Of a DNA stretch of 44,776 nucleotides, positions 16,438 through 25,726 are shown one piece after another. The position numbers and the translations under genes are program-made. Below the pieces are notes generated by a model that saw only the letters and a list, made by a program, of their open reading frames with translations, was not told where the DNA came from and did no database searches. Where the stretch lies: contig JBCBST010000011.1 of assembly GCA_039819115.1 (NCBI GenBank), positions 1 to 44,776 of the forward strand, given 5' to 3'. The number at the start of each line of letters is the position of its first letter. The stretch's first letter is position 1. The DNA is from JBCBST01 sp039819115 (GTDB lineage: Bacteria > Bacteroidota > Rhodothermia > Balneolales > Balneolaceae).

Positions 16438-17709
16438 ATGATAAAAAAGTGGGGCGGGTTACGTTCTCATCTGTTTACGGTACTCTTTTGCGTTGGCTTT
16501 TTTGGAGCCTGTGCTCAGGCACAGCCTTCAGAGACTGTGGTTAAAACAGGTATTGAGGTACTCAGAGAACAGGCATTTACTGCTCTGGAAGGAAAACGTG
16601 TGGGCTTAATAACCAACGCGACCGGTGTGGACCGTGATTTGGTATCCACAATCGATATTTTATACCGGGCTCCCAATGTGCAGTTGGTTGCCTTGTACGG
16701 CCCCGAACACGGTGTTCGTGGTGATGTCTATGCCGGAGACGAAATAGAGACAAATATCGACGAAAAAACCTCCCTGCCGGTGTTTTCGCTGTACGGTAAA
16801 ACGAAGAAGCCCACCCCTGAAATGCTCAATCAGGTCGATGTATTAGTATATGATATTCAGGATATCGGTTCCCGTTCCTACACGTACATCAGCACATTGG
16901 CTTTGGCTATTGAAGCCGCCGCGGAACAAGGGATTGAACTGATGGTACTGGACCGTCCGAATCCTTTGGGAGGTGAAAAGGTAGCGGGTAATATTGTGGA
17001 AGAAGGATATTTCTCGTTTGTAAGCCAGCTACCCATACCGTATATCCATGGTCTTACCGTGGGAGAGTTGGCGCAAATGATCAATGGAGAAGGCTGGATG
17101 GACGGCGAGGGCAAAGCCCATCTTACGGTGATACCCATGGAGGGATGGAATCGAAGTATGCGATTCGGGGAAACCGGACTGCCATGGGTGCCCACATCGC
17201 CTCATATTCCTCACACCTATTCGGCCTATGTGTACGGTGCAACAGGTATCATGGGAGAATTAGGGGTTTTATCGGAAGGAGTGGGATACACGTTGCCGTT
17301 TCAGGTCATGGGATCAGAATGGGCCGATGCCCAGGAAGTGGCCACGGCCATGTATCGTCTGGGGTTACCTGGAGTCACCTTCCGGCCGGTTACCTATCGC
17401 CCGTATTACGGCCGAAATAAGGGAGAGGTGTTAGAAGGGGTTCAGATTCATATTACTGATTATGATGTGGTTAACCTGATGGATATTCAGTTTTACTTCA
17501 TGCAGGTCCATCACCAGTTGTATCCGGAAGTCGATGTGTTTGAATTGGCAAAAGACAATCGGATTCGTTTTTTCGATTTGGTGACCGGCACCGACCAAAT
17601 CAGAAAACGGTTTCAACAACGATACCTGGTGGACGATATTCGGTTTTACCTCGATAAAGACATCGATGAATTCAAGACACGATCTAACCTGTATTACCTG
17701 TATCGATGA
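16438..17709 (+). CDS. namZ: Exo-beta-N-acetylmuramidase NamZ (DUF1343, GH171), exported
   Basis: A DUF1343 protein of 423 residues. This family includes NamZ of Bacillus subtilis (GH171), which removes MurNAc from the non-reducing end of glycan chains. The N-terminus is hydrophobic, with a possible lipobox-like Cys (FFGAC, residues 21-25) or signal peptidase I cleavage after AQA. Family motifs are LITNATGVDR (58-66), ALYGPEHGVRGD (85-96), DIQDIGSRSYTY (139-150) and LDRPNPLGG (171-179). The Glu of GPEHG is a candidate catalytic residue. The stop overlaps the start of the amidase gene (ATGA). Export fits a role on periplasmic glycan fragments. Confidence 0.93.
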   Translation: MIKKWGGLRSHLFTVLFCVGFFGACAQAQPSETVVKTGIEVLREQAFTALEGKRVGLITNATGVDRDLVSTIDILYRAPNVQLVALYGPEHGVRGDVYAGDEIETNIDEKTSLPVFSLYGKTKKPTPEMLNQVDVLVYDIQDIGSRSYTYISTLALAIEAAAEQGIELMVLDRPNPLGGEKVAGNIVEEGYFSFVSQLPIPYIHGLTVGELAQMINGEGWMDGEGKAHLTVIPMEGWNRSMRFGETGLPWVPTSPHIPHTYSAYVYGATGIMGELGVLSEGVGYTLPFQVMGSEWADAQEVATAMYRLGLPGVTFRPVTYRPYYGRNKGEVLEGVQIHITDYDVVNLMDIQFYFMQVHHQLYPEVDVFELAKDNRIRFFDLVTGTDQIRKRFQQRYLVDDIRFYLDKDIDEFKTRSNLYYLYR

Positions 17710-19499
17710 AGCGATTGTTGGCATGCGTTCTTTTTCTAATAATTGTTGATGGGTTTTCCAACCTGTTGTACGCACAATCGGCTGATCGTCTTTTTGTTCA
17801 GGTAGTGATACCGGAAGAGGATACGCTAGTCTATTCCGGAAAACGGATACGGATCAACGGGTCGACCCTTCCCGAGGCTGAGGTGTCGGTAAACGGTGAG
17901 GATGTTTTTGTTTATCCTAACGGGGCATTTGCAACAAGGGTTGAACTGGAAGAAGGTGATGCCCGCATCCATGTTCTGGCCATGATGGGAGATTCAACGG
18001 CTGAACAGATCTTCACTATACTGCGCCCGACAGATCCTGAACCCATCCCTGCTCAATCTCAAATCATTACCAACCGGGAACAGATACCAAAAAACGATAT
18101 CTGGCTTAAAAAAGGGGATCCATTACGGGTTCAGTTTCAGGGTAGTTCTGGTGAGGATGTGTTTTTCCAGTTTAAAGGAGACCGGACACGATATCCAATG
18201 ACGGAGCTGCCGCCAGAGCATGCCGATGGAAAAGTGGGGGTGTATGCAGCGAACTGGATCGTGGATGAATCCGAATTTATGGACTGGGCGCCTTTGATTG
18301 TGAGTATGGATAAAGGGTGGCTTCGTTATGAGGAACGCGAAATGGACGTGAAGGTCCGGCTAAACGGCCTTCCCAGGGTTGGGGAAGTGATTTCGGACCG
18401 GGCCTATCTGAATATTGGGATGGGACAAGACCGTTTGGGTGGAGCTCGTTATGGAAGTCTGCATGCCGGTGTGCGGTTAAACATCGTAGGCCAAAAGAAT
18501 AACACCTATAACGTGAAGTTATCCGGAGACCGATCGGCATGGATTCCCGCTAATCAGGTGCAGCTACTTCCCCAGGGAGTGAGCCCGGTTCATGCACAAG
18601 TAGAAAACATTATTGCTTTTGGAAGAAAAACGATCGATGTCGTTTCTCTGCAGCTGAATGAACGGATTCCCTACACATCCCGTCAGGTTATTGATCCAAA
18701 CCAGATTGTGATCGATCTGTGGGGAGCCACATCTAATATCAACTGGAACGCCCTCCGGAAATCGGCAAGGGGCATTAAAAAGGTAGAATGGGAACAGGTG
18801 GCCGATCAGCATATCCGCCTTCGTATTCACCTGAATCAAAAAGTCCACTGGGGGTATGACGTTGCGTATACCAAAAGCAACAAACTGGAGATCAGAGTGA
18901 ACAGACCTCCTGTTTTGTCCTCCAAAAAGAGACCGTTAAAAGGGGTGCGTATTGCACTGGATGTCGGGCATGGAGGAGAGAATAAAGGTGCACTGGGTTC
19001 TACGGGGTTAACGGAAAAGGAGATCAACCTCCAGCTGGCAAAAAGCCTCCGGCTGGAACTGGAAAAAAGGGGGGCTAATGTCCTGTTAACACGCACACGC
19101 GATACTACCCTTACCATGCGTGAGCGGGAGCAACTCATCACCGGGTTTAACAGCCAGCTTATGTTGTCTATACATGCTAACTCGGCAGGATTGGCCAGTA
19201 ACCCCATCACAACCAAAGGGACGGGTGTGTTCTTTAAACATGAAGCGTTTAAGCCCTTGGCCGAAGTATTATATAGCCACATGCTGGAACTGGATTTACC
19301 TCCATACGGGATAACGGGCAGTTTTAACTTTACGCTGAATGGGATGACCGAGGTACCCAATGTACTTTTGGAAACCGCGTTTATGTCGAACCCTGAAGAG
19401 GAAATATTGTTGTCGGATGCAGCTTTTCAAGCTAAGGTAAGCCGGAGGATTGTTAAAGCACTTGAACAGTATATCCGGGAAAAGAACGGGTATAATTAG
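17706..19499 (+). CDS. N-acetylmuramoyl-L-alanine amidase (amidase_3) with N-terminal beta domains
   Basis: Zinc amidase that cuts the MurNAc-L-Ala bond. The protein has 597 residues, which is longer than AmiA/AmiC. It has a signal peptide (1-24), a region of Ig-like and SH3-like beta strands (about 25-290; SVNGEDVFVYPNGAF), and a probable AMIN-like segment (about 297-400; IDPNQIVIDLWG). The catalytic domain (about 413-590) has Zn ligands H422 (DVGHGG), E437 (TEKE) and H490 (SIHAN), with catalytic E556 (LLETAF). It is coupled to namZ by an ATGA overlap, so the pair would strip both sugars and peptides from wall material in the periplasm. Confidence 0.93.
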   Translation: MKRLLACVLFLIIVDGFSNLLYAQSADRLFVQVVIPEEDTLVYSGKRIRINGSTLPEAEVSVNGEDVFVYPNGAFATRVELEEGDARIHVLAMMGDSTAEQIFTILRPTDPEPIPAQSQIITNREQIPKNDIWLKKGDPLRVQFQGSSGEDVFFQFKGDRTRYPMTELPPEHADGKVGVYAANWIVDESEFMDWAPLIVSMDKGWLRYEEREMDVKVRLNGLPRVGEVISDRAYLNIGMGQDRLGGARYGSLHAGVRLNIVGQKNNTYNVKLSGDRSAWIPANQVQLLPQGVSPVHAQVENIIAFGRKTIDVVSLQLNERIPYTSRQVIDPNQIVIDLWGATSNINWNALRKSARGIKKVEWEQVADQHIRLRIHLNQKVHWGYDVAYTKSNKLEIRVNRPPVLSSKKRPLKGVRIALDVGHGGENKGALGSTGLTEKEINLQLAKSLRLELEKRGANVLLTRTRDTTLTMREREQLITGFNSQLMLSIHANSAGLASNPITTKGTGVFFKHEAFKPLAEVLYSHMLELDLPPYGITGSFNFTLNGMTEVPNVLLETAFMSNPEEEILLSDAAFQAKVSRRIVKALEQYIREKNGYN

Positions 19500-19567
19500 G
19501 GGTTGGTGGTTTGGTTTTTTAGCCATGTTTCTTTTCTTTTAGGGATCAGCTAACTAATTCCAGCCCA

Positions 19568-20491
19568 ATGCCTAAGATTCATATCGAACGTTCAAAAACG
19601 ATTCAAGCCCCTGTTGAAAAGGTTTATCAATCGCTTACGGATTTCAATGATTGGGTAAAATGGTCGCCCTGGCTCATCATGGAGCCCGGTGTTGAGGTAA
19701 ATGTATCAGACGATGCCCATTATTACGACTGGAAGGGTAATCGTGTAGGTGAGGGGAACATGCAACTGTTGGATAGCAAAGAAAATGAATCCATATCCTA
19801 TGATCTGAATTTCCTGAAACCCTGGAAGTCCCACGCCAAAGTTGATTTCTATTTATCCTCTTCAGGAAAAGAGACGACCGTTACATGGTCTATGGACAGC
19901 AGCCTGCCTTTCTTCATGTTTTGGATGAAAACCATGATGGAAGGATATGTGGGCATGGATTATGAAAGAGGGTTGAATCTGCTCCAGGATTTCATGGAAG
20001 ACGGAGAAATTCATTCCAAGCTTGATTTCAGAGGAGAATCGCAGTTTGACGGGGTGATCTACGTTGGGATAAAAACGACCTGCCCGCTTAAAGATCTGGG
20101 CGAGCGTATGTCGGCCGACTTTAAAGCCCTCGAGTCGTTTATGAAAGAACATGAGGCTCTTCACGGGGGAAAGACGTTCTCGATTTACCACGATTGGAAT
20201 ATGAAAAAGAAAACGGCAACGTACACCAGTTGTGTTGCGGTTACCGAGGCACCATCGGGTTTATCGGCAGGGTTGTTTGTTGGAAACATACCTTCCACCA
20301 AGGTATACACGGTGCGTCATATCGGGCCATATCAGCATTTGGGGAATGCATGGAGTACGCTGATGAACATGAAGCAGCAAAAGGAATTCAAAGCGGTAAA
20401 AGGGATTCATCCCTTTGAAGAATACATCAACAATCCGAATGAGGTGGAACCGAACGACCTGATTACCGATATCCACTTCGCAATCAAGTAG
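19568..20491 (+). CDS. SRPBCC domain plus GyrI-like (AraC effector-binding) domain protein
   Basis: A protein of 307 residues made of two known small-molecule-binding folds. An SRPBCC/polyketide-cyclase-like domain occupies about 1-150 (KTIQAPVEKVYQSLTDFNDWVKWSPW). A GyrI-like/AraC effector-binding domain follows (about 155-305; VYTVRHIGPYQHLGNAWSTL). There is no DNA-binding domain and no signal peptide, so it is probably a cytoplasmic binding protein or a hydrolase of electrophilic compounds, as known for some GyrI-like proteins. It lies 68 bases after the amidase gene. It overlaps the convergent permease gene by 8 bases at its 3' end. Confidence 0.8.
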   Translation: MPKIHIERSKTIQAPVEKVYQSLTDFNDWVKWSPWLIMEPGVEVNVSDDAHYYDWKGNRVGEGNMQLLDSKENESISYDLNFLKPWKSHAKVDFYLSSSGKETTVTWSMDSSLPFFMFWMKTMMEGYVGMDYERGLNLLQDFMEDGEIHSKLDFRGESQFDGVIYVGIKTTCPLKDLGERMSADFKALESFMKEHEALHGGKTFSIYHDWNMKKKTATYTSCVAVTEAPSGLSAGLFVGNIPSTKVYTVRHIGPYQHLGNAWSTLMNMKQQKEFKAVKGIHPFEEYINNPNEVEPNDLITDIHFAIK

Positions 20492-21761
20492 GTCCGGCCT
20501 TTTTCCCAAATCCTGCTTCTATTTTCACAAAGGGTGTGATGATGAGTATGGGAATGGCAGATAGTACCACCCACAGGAAGAAACCGGTGTAACCCAGCCA
20601 TTCTTGCATGTATCCACTTATCAGGCCGGGGATAAACATACCTGCGGCCATAAAAGCGGTAGCAAAGGCGTAGTGCGCGGTTTGATACGGACCCTGAGAT
20701 ATATAAATCAGGTACATAAGAAATGCCGCAAACCCGAATCCATAGCAAAACTTCTCGATCCATATCACAGAGCTGATGTACACAAAAGAGTCGGGTTGGA
20801 AGTAGGCCAATGCTGCATAGGCAGCATTGGGTAGGTTAATGGCTAAAATCATAGGCCAAACCCAGGGTTTTAACCCATGTCTGGAGACTACAACACCTCC
20901 AAATATTCCACCCAACGAAAGGGCGATCAGTCCAACTATTCCGTTTATAAGACCCAATTCTGTGTTTGTGAGTGCCAGTCCTCCGGCTTCGATCGGGTCG
21001 AGTAAAAAGGCGGGCGCCATCTTTACCAGTTGTCCTTCACCCAACCGGTAGCTGAGAACAAAAAGAAGCATCACCCAGAATTGATCCTTTTTCAAAAATG
21101 CTTTGAACACGCGTAATGTCGCCGAGATAGGAGATTCTCCTTCATCTTTTGCCGGCCGGTCGCCCGAAGGAAGGGGTAAGACAACCTTATGATAGATGCT
21201 CATGCTTATCATGATAACGCCTAGGATGAGATATACTCCCGTCCAGGCCTGGTGGTACGATACGCTATACTGAGACACGAGTAAACCGGCTACGACCACA
21301 AACAATCCCTCCCCACTGATCATGGCAATCCGGTAAAAAGTGGAGCGAATACCCACAAAAAATGCCTGAAGGTTTTCGTCTAAGGCCAGCATATAAAACC
21401 CGTCCGCAGCAATGTCATGGGTGGATGATGAAAAAGCAATGATCCAGAACAAGGTTACGCTGAACAGAAAATAATCGGGTAATTGCAGGGCCAAGGCCAT
21501 AGCGAGGAAGCCGATACCCATAAAACCCTGTGTACCGAACGTCCACCATCGTTTGGTACGCACCAGATCGATGAGAGGGCTCCAGATCGGTTTGAGCATC
21601 CACGGTAAATAAAACAAACTGGTGTAAAGACCGATTTCTGAGTTAGAAACCCCCAGATTTTTGTACATGATCACACTTACGGATACCACCATGATGTAGG
21701 GTAACCCCTGGGTGTAGTAAAGCGAAGGAATCCATGACCATGGATTTTTTTCTGTATTCAA
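20484..21761 (-). CDS. MFS permease, AmpG-like (probable muropeptide or sugar importer)
   Basis: An MFS protein of 425 residues with about twelve membrane segments. The first part has the AmpG/PAT-family pattern: PSLYYTQGLPYIMVVS, then SEIGLYTSLFYLPWMLKPIW and SPLIDLVRTKRWW, matching the WSPLMD loop of AmpG. AmpG imports GlcNAc-anhMurNAc peptides. The neighbours nagZ, namZ, the amidase and nagB support this substrate, but MFS specificity cannot be read from sequence. The start is TTG at 21761, since no good ATG is available. It is 56 bases downstream of nagB on the same strand, a likely two-gene operon. Confidence 0.8.
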   Translation of the reverse strand: MNTEKNPWSWIPSLYYTQGLPYIMVVSVSVIMYKNLGVSNSEIGLYTSLFYLPWMLKPIWSPLIDLVRTKRWWTFGTQGFMGIGFLAMALALQLPDYFLFSVTLFWIIAFSSSTHDIAADGFYMLALDENLQAFFVGIRSTFYRIAMISGEGLFVVVAGLLVSQYSVSYHQAWTGVYLILGVIMISMSIYHKVVLPLPSGDRPAKDEGESPISATLRVFKAFLKKDQFWVMLLFVLSYRLGEGQLVKMAPAFLLDPIEAGGLALTNTELGLINGIVGLIALSLGGIFGGVVVSRHGLKPWVWPMILAINLPNAAYAALAYFQPDSFVYISSVIWIEKFCYGFGFAAFLMYLIYISQGPYQTAHYAFATAFMAAGMFIPGLISGYMQEWLGYTGFFLWVVLSAIPILIITPFVKIEAGFGKKAGPT

Positions 21762-21817
21762 GAGCAGAGCGTTAGTTGCCCAAAGGTAATGAGTTTATGG
21801 TGCTTGATGAAACCTGT

Positions 21818-23749
21818 CTAAGCGTATTGTTCATCACTGTCTATGCCTTTCCAGCGCACAAAAGCCTCCATGGCTTCATACTCAGCAAGACCTAACTGAT
21901 CATACAGCATCGCGGTACTTCGGGTACGGTCGTCTGCCCGTTGCCAGAATTCGCGTTTATCTGTACCCGGGAAAAGCGGCCGGTCTTTTTGGGACTGATG
22001 CTTAAAGATCGCCCTTCGTTTTCGGTCCGCTTCTTCCGGACTGATAGGCACGGCCATTTCAATTTCGTCGATACTCCATTCCTGCCAGGCACCCCGGTAT
22101 AACCAGATCCAGCAATCGGCCATAAAATCTTCCGTTTTCAGTTCCCTGCAGGCAGCAAAGATAGCGTCCAGGCATACCCGGTGGGTGCCGTGGGGATCGG
22201 ATAAATCCCCAGCGGCATAAATCTGATGCGGTTGTACCTTCCGGATAAGATCTTTTACGATCTCAACATCTTCCGGACCTATGGGTTTCTTTTTTACTTT
22301 GCCCGTCTCATAAAAGGGGAGATCGAGAAAATGAATATTGTCATCCTTTACCCCAACATACCGACAAGCGGCCTTTGCCTCTCCTCGACGAATTAATGCT
22401 TTGATGGTTTTTACCTCAGCTGAATCAACCTCACCCGGATTTTTGTTATTCAGAAAGGAACGTACGTCATTAAACAGAGAGGTAAGCATAGAATCCCCCC
22501 CGTTAAACGCTTCCTGGTAATCGGTTACAAAGTCGGCAAACCGAACAGCGTCATCATCATAAACGGCAATATTACCCGATGTCTGGTACGCCACATGAAC
22601 GTCGTGTCCGTGATCTACCAACCGGATGAACGTGCCACCCATCGAGATTACATCATCATCGGGGTGGGGGCTGAACAGGAGAACCCGTTTTGGGAATGGA
22701 GATTTACGTTCGGGTCTGCTGGTGTCGTCGGCATTCGGTTTACCTCCCGGCCAGCCTGTAATGGTGCGCTGAATCTGGTTAAAGACCTTGATGTTGGTAT
22801 CGTAAGCATCTCCAAAATCGGTAAGAATGTCGTTCATGCCATGTTCACTATAATCCTCATCCCGTAGTTTAAGAATGGGTTTTTCCAGGGTTAGGCTCAG
22901 CCATACCACGGCTTTCTGAATCAGTGTTTCACTCCATACCACCGGCCCCAAAAGCCAGGGCGTTTTTTCACGGGTTAGTTCGGCGGCAGAGGCTTTATCG
23001 ACGACCACCTCAGCATTGGGGTGTTGTTGCAAAAACGTAGCGGGTATCTGGGAGGTTACTTCACCCTCTACTGCTTGTTTAATGATGGGGGCTTTGGCCT
23101 CTCCCCAGGCCATCATGTATATTTTTTTTGCCTTCATGATGGTACCAACGCCCATAGTTATGGCACGTTTTGGAACGTTTTCGGTACCAAAAAAGCTGCT
23201 TGCCGCATCCAGGATCGTAAGCTGATCGAGGGCGATAAGCCTGGTTTTTGAGTTGATCGATGAGCCTGGTTCATTAAACCCGATATGACCTGTTCGGCCT
23301 ATCCCAAGAATCTGAATATCCAGCCCTCCAAACGCCTGAATCTTCTCTTCATAGATGTCGCAGTACGTATGTACATCTGCCCTTGAAAGGGTTCCATCCG
23401 GAATAAAAATATGATCAGGATGTATATCGATGTGATTGAACAAATGTTCATGCATAAACCGGACATAGCTTTGCAGTGCCTCCGGCTCCATTGGGAAATA
23501 TTCATCGAGGTTAAAGGTAACCACATGTTCAAAACTGAGGCCCTTTTTATGATGTTCTATAAGATGATTATACACCTGAACCGGAGTGGAACCCGTTGCC
23601 AACCCCAATACCGTAGGTGTTTGAGTAGAGTTGTTTTTACGGATAAGATCTGCAATTTGATTGGCTACATACTCGGATGCTTCCCGCGCTGAGTTAAATA
23701 CAGAAGTATGGATGCGTTCAAATTCAGAAGGTGTTTGTGGTGTGGTCAT
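21818..23749 (-). CDS. nagB: Glucosamine-6-phosphate deaminase NagB fused to a PIG-L deacetylase-like domain
   Basis: A protein of 643 residues; stand-alone NagB is about 260. The N-terminal NagB domain (about 12-275) has LATGSTPVQVY, catalytic D82 in FNLDEYFP, and GIGRTGHIGFNEPGSS with H155 and E160. The position of E. coli D141 is T153 here. The C-terminal PIG-L domain (about 355-560) has the zinc motif PHPDDD (361-366) and PHGTH with H520 and H523. Long NagB proteins of this type occur in Bacteroidota. The deaminase would send GlcN-6-P to fructose-6-P. The PIG-L half could deacetylate an amino sugar, which is unproven. It is transcribed with the AmpG-like gene. Confidence 0.9.
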   Translation of the reverse strand: MTTPQTPSEFERIHTSVFNSAREASEYVANQIADLIRKNNSTQTPTVLGLATGSTPVQVYNHLIEHHKKGLSFEHVVTFNLDEYFPMEPEALQSYVRFMHEHLFNHIDIHPDHIFIPDGTLSRADVHTYCDIYEEKIQAFGGLDIQILGIGRTGHIGFNEPGSSINSKTRLIALDQLTILDAASSFFGTENVPKRAITMGVGTIMKAKKIYMMAWGEAKAPIIKQAVEGEVTSQIPATFLQQHPNAEVVVDKASAAELTREKTPWLLGPVVWSETLIQKAVVWLSLTLEKPILKLRDEDYSEHGMNDILTDFGDAYDTNIKVFNQIQRTITGWPGGKPNADDTSRPERKSPFPKRVLLFSPHPDDDVISMGGTFIRLVDHGHDVHVAYQTSGNIAVYDDDAVRFADFVTDYQEAFNGGDSMLTSLFNDVRSFLNNKNPGEVDSAEVKTIKALIRRGEAKAACRYVGVKDDNIHFLDLPFYETGKVKKKPIGPEDVEIVKDLIRKVQPHQIYAAGDLSDPHGTHRVCLDAIFAACRELKTEDFMADCWIWLYRGAWQEWSIDEIEMAVPISPEEADRKRRAIFKHQSQKDRPLFPGTDKREFWQRADDRTRSTAMLYDQLGLAEYEAMEAFVRWKGIDSDEQYA

Positions 23750-23815
23750 AGGGTAAACGTTTGGTCGAAAAGGACTACCTTTGAAGGTATTTTCAGGTTA
23801 GTCAAATGTCATATT

Positions 23816-23827
23816 AGGTATACCTTA
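23816..23827 (+). promoter_or_regulatory. Promoter-like box and short palindrome upstream of tatD
   Basis: GTATACCTTA (23818-23827) lies 30 bases before the tatD ATG and matches the namZ box at 9 of 10 bases. The 10-bp palindrome AGGTATACCT (23816-23825) overlaps it. The gap is shared with the divergent nagB. Confidence 0.35.
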
Positions 23828-23857
23828 TTTACGATTATTTAAAATGGACCCACATCA

Positions 23858-24628
23858 ATGATTGACACACACTGCCACATTTACCTGGATCAATTTCAAG
23901 ACGACCGGGTCGATGTCCTGGATAGAGCGCATGCAGCTGGGGTAACCGATATCTTTATGCCGGCCATCGACTTTTCGTCTCTGGATGAAATGCAGGCGGT
24001 TCATCATTCATCCATTCAGTTTCATAACATGGCCGGTTTGCATCCTGTTGATGTAAAAGCGCCGTTTCCTGATTTAGAAGAAACCTTATTACGTTTCTGC
24101 CAGTCCGATGACATTGTGGGTGTGGGCGAAACCGGACTCGATTATTACTGGAGTACCGAACATAAAGAATGTCAAAAGCAGAGTCTGAATGTCCACCTAA
24201 ACGTTGCAAAACAGGTGGCCAAACCCATTATACTGCATAACAGGGAAAGCACATCTGATCTGTTAGCTACAGTGGAAGAACAGCAGGATGGTTCTCTGAC
24301 GGGTATCTGGCATTGTTTTAATGGTACCCTGGAAGAGGGAAAAAAAGCGATTGACCTGGGGTTGTTACTGGGAATCGGAGGCGTGATTACATTCAAAAAC
24401 GGAGGGGTTGATCGCACCGTAGCCCAACTACCTATGGAATATATGGTGCTGGAAACCGATGCACCCTACCTCACCCCAACTCCATATCGGGGAAAACGAA
24501 ATGAGCCGGCTTACGTTGGGTTAGTGGCTCAGAAACTGGCCGATATATTCGAATGCTCACGTGAAGAAGTCATCACCCGCACGACAGCCAATGCCAACGC
24601 CCTATTCTTTCCCAAGGAGAACATCTAA
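23858..24628 (+). CDS. tatD: TatD family metal-dependent hydrolase / DNase
   Basis: TIM-barrel metal hydrolase of 256 residues. The metal ligands are all visible: H5 and H7 in DTHCHIY, E91 in VGETGLDYYW, H127 in ILHNREST, H152 in IWHCFNGT and D201 in LETDAPYLTP. Family members act as 3'-5' exonucleases or D-aminoacyl-tRNA deacylase-like hydrolases; the exact substrate is not known from sequence. The 3' end overlaps the convergent pdxB by 27 bases. The gene is divergent from nagB. Confidence 0.94.
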   Translation: MIDTHCHIYLDQFQDDRVDVLDRAHAAGVTDIFMPAIDFSSLDEMQAVHHSSIQFHNMAGLHPVDVKAPFPDLEETLLRFCQSDDIVGVGETGLDYYWSTEHKECQKQSLNVHLNVAKQVAKPIILHNRESTSDLLATVEEQQDGSLTGIWHCFNGTLEEGKKAIDLGLLLGIGGVITFKNGGVDRTVAQLPMEYMVLETDAPYLTPTPYRGKRNEPAYVGLVAQKLADIFECSREEVITRTTANANALFFPKENI

Positions 24629-25693
24629 CGCGCTGCCTGTTTGGATCGCCCCATTCCGGTCAACATCCAGGTACTCATACTCCCATCGGTAGGGATGTTC
24701 TACCCGCAAGGAAGTAAACAACCGTGCTTTCTCCGGTTGGTTTGCTATGCGTCTTAACTGTATATCGTATGCCAGCATGGGATGCAGTTGGCTCAACTGT
24801 TCGCGCAACGAATGAAACGGGGGCGTTAACTGCATGCGTTTTCGTTCATAAGCTTGCTCCGGGGGATATTCGTTTAACCCAAAATGCTGACTTAACTTCG
24901 CGCAAATGATCCGGGAGGCATTAAGCTTTGCCTGTTCAGAGTACCCCGCAATGTGTGGTGTGGCGATAAAAGCAGAATGTGCGAGCCCGGGATTGAAATC
25001 GGGTTCACCCTCCCACACATCCAGAACAACCTGTTTTACGCTTCCTGCTTGTTGTGCTTTTTGCAGAGCGTCTTCATCGATCACGCCGCCACGGGCAGCA
25101 TTAATGACCAATTCGAAGGTTGAGGTGGCCATTTTTTCTTCATTCAGCCAGTGAACGGTTGGATAGGGTCCGTCTTTGGTTAGCGGAGTATGAAAAGTAA
25201 GAACCGGACAGGCCAATACTTCTTCCGGTGAACCACATCCCAGGAAAGGATCATAGATTGCATATTCGATCCCGAGTTTTTGTAGCAACCGTATGACGGC
25301 AGAACCGGTGTGCCCCGCGCCGACTACCCCAACGGTTCCAATCTGATCAAGAGATTGTGCTTCCTTCCACAGCAGGATAGCCGTGATTACATACTCGGCA
25401 ACGGCATTCGCGTTACAGCCCTTGGCATCTGCTACCGTTATCTTCTGTTGTTCAAGGTACGCATGGTCAATATGATCGCTACCAGCAGATCCTGTTCCCA
25501 CAAAAGTAAGGGATGCGGGTAATTCGCCAAAGGTACGGGCATTAACAGGAGTTACCGTACGCACCAGCAGGGCATGAATGTCACGGTTTACGTCCGGGAT
25601 GCCCTTCAGCGAATCAAACCATTGAATCTCTGCGGTATCCGGTAGGAAAGAGGAAAGCTGGTATAAATGTCGATCTGCGAGAACGTTAATCAA
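24602..25693 (-). CDS. pdxB: 4-phosphoerythronate dehydrogenase PdxB
   Basis: NAD-dependent 2-hydroxyacid dehydrogenase of 363 residues for the second step of DXP-dependent vitamin B6 synthesis. Visible features are GTGSAGSDHIDHAYL, GCNANAVAEYVITAILL, the dinucleotide fold VGVVGAGHTGSAVIRLL, NAARGGVIDEDAL with the catalytic Arg, DVWEGEPD, and TPHIAGYS with the catalytic His. The C-terminal ~100 residues form the extra PdxB dimerisation domain, which separates it from SerA-type enzymes. The start is TTG at 25693. It is divergent from the phosphorylase gene with a 33-base gap. Confidence 0.93.
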   Translation of the reverse strand: MINVLADRHLYQLSSFLPDTAEIQWFDSLKGIPDVNRDIHALLVRTVTPVNARTFGELPASLTFVGTGSAGSDHIDHAYLEQQKITVADAKGCNANAVAEYVITAILLWKEAQSLDQIGTVGVVGAGHTGSAVIRLLQKLGIEYAIYDPFLGCGSPEEVLACPVLTFHTPLTKDGPYPTVHWLNEEKMATSTFELVINAARGGVIDEDALQKAQQAGSVKQVVLDVWEGEPDFNPGLAHSAFIATPHIAGYSEQAKLNASRIICAKLSQHFGLNEYPPEQAYERKRMQLTPPFHSLREQLSQLHPMLAYDIQLRRIANQPEKARLFTSLRVEHPYRWEYEYLDVDRNGAIQTGSALDVLLGKE

Positions 25694-25726
25694 TGAAGGG
25701 ATTTTCTGCTCGAATTATTACTTTAA

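Noticed and set aside
23844..23861. Five-codon upstream ORF overlapping the tatD start
   Set aside because: ATG GAC CCA CAT CAA TGA overlaps the tatD ATG, but there is no ribosome site and no sign of an attenuator. Chance is the simplest explanation.
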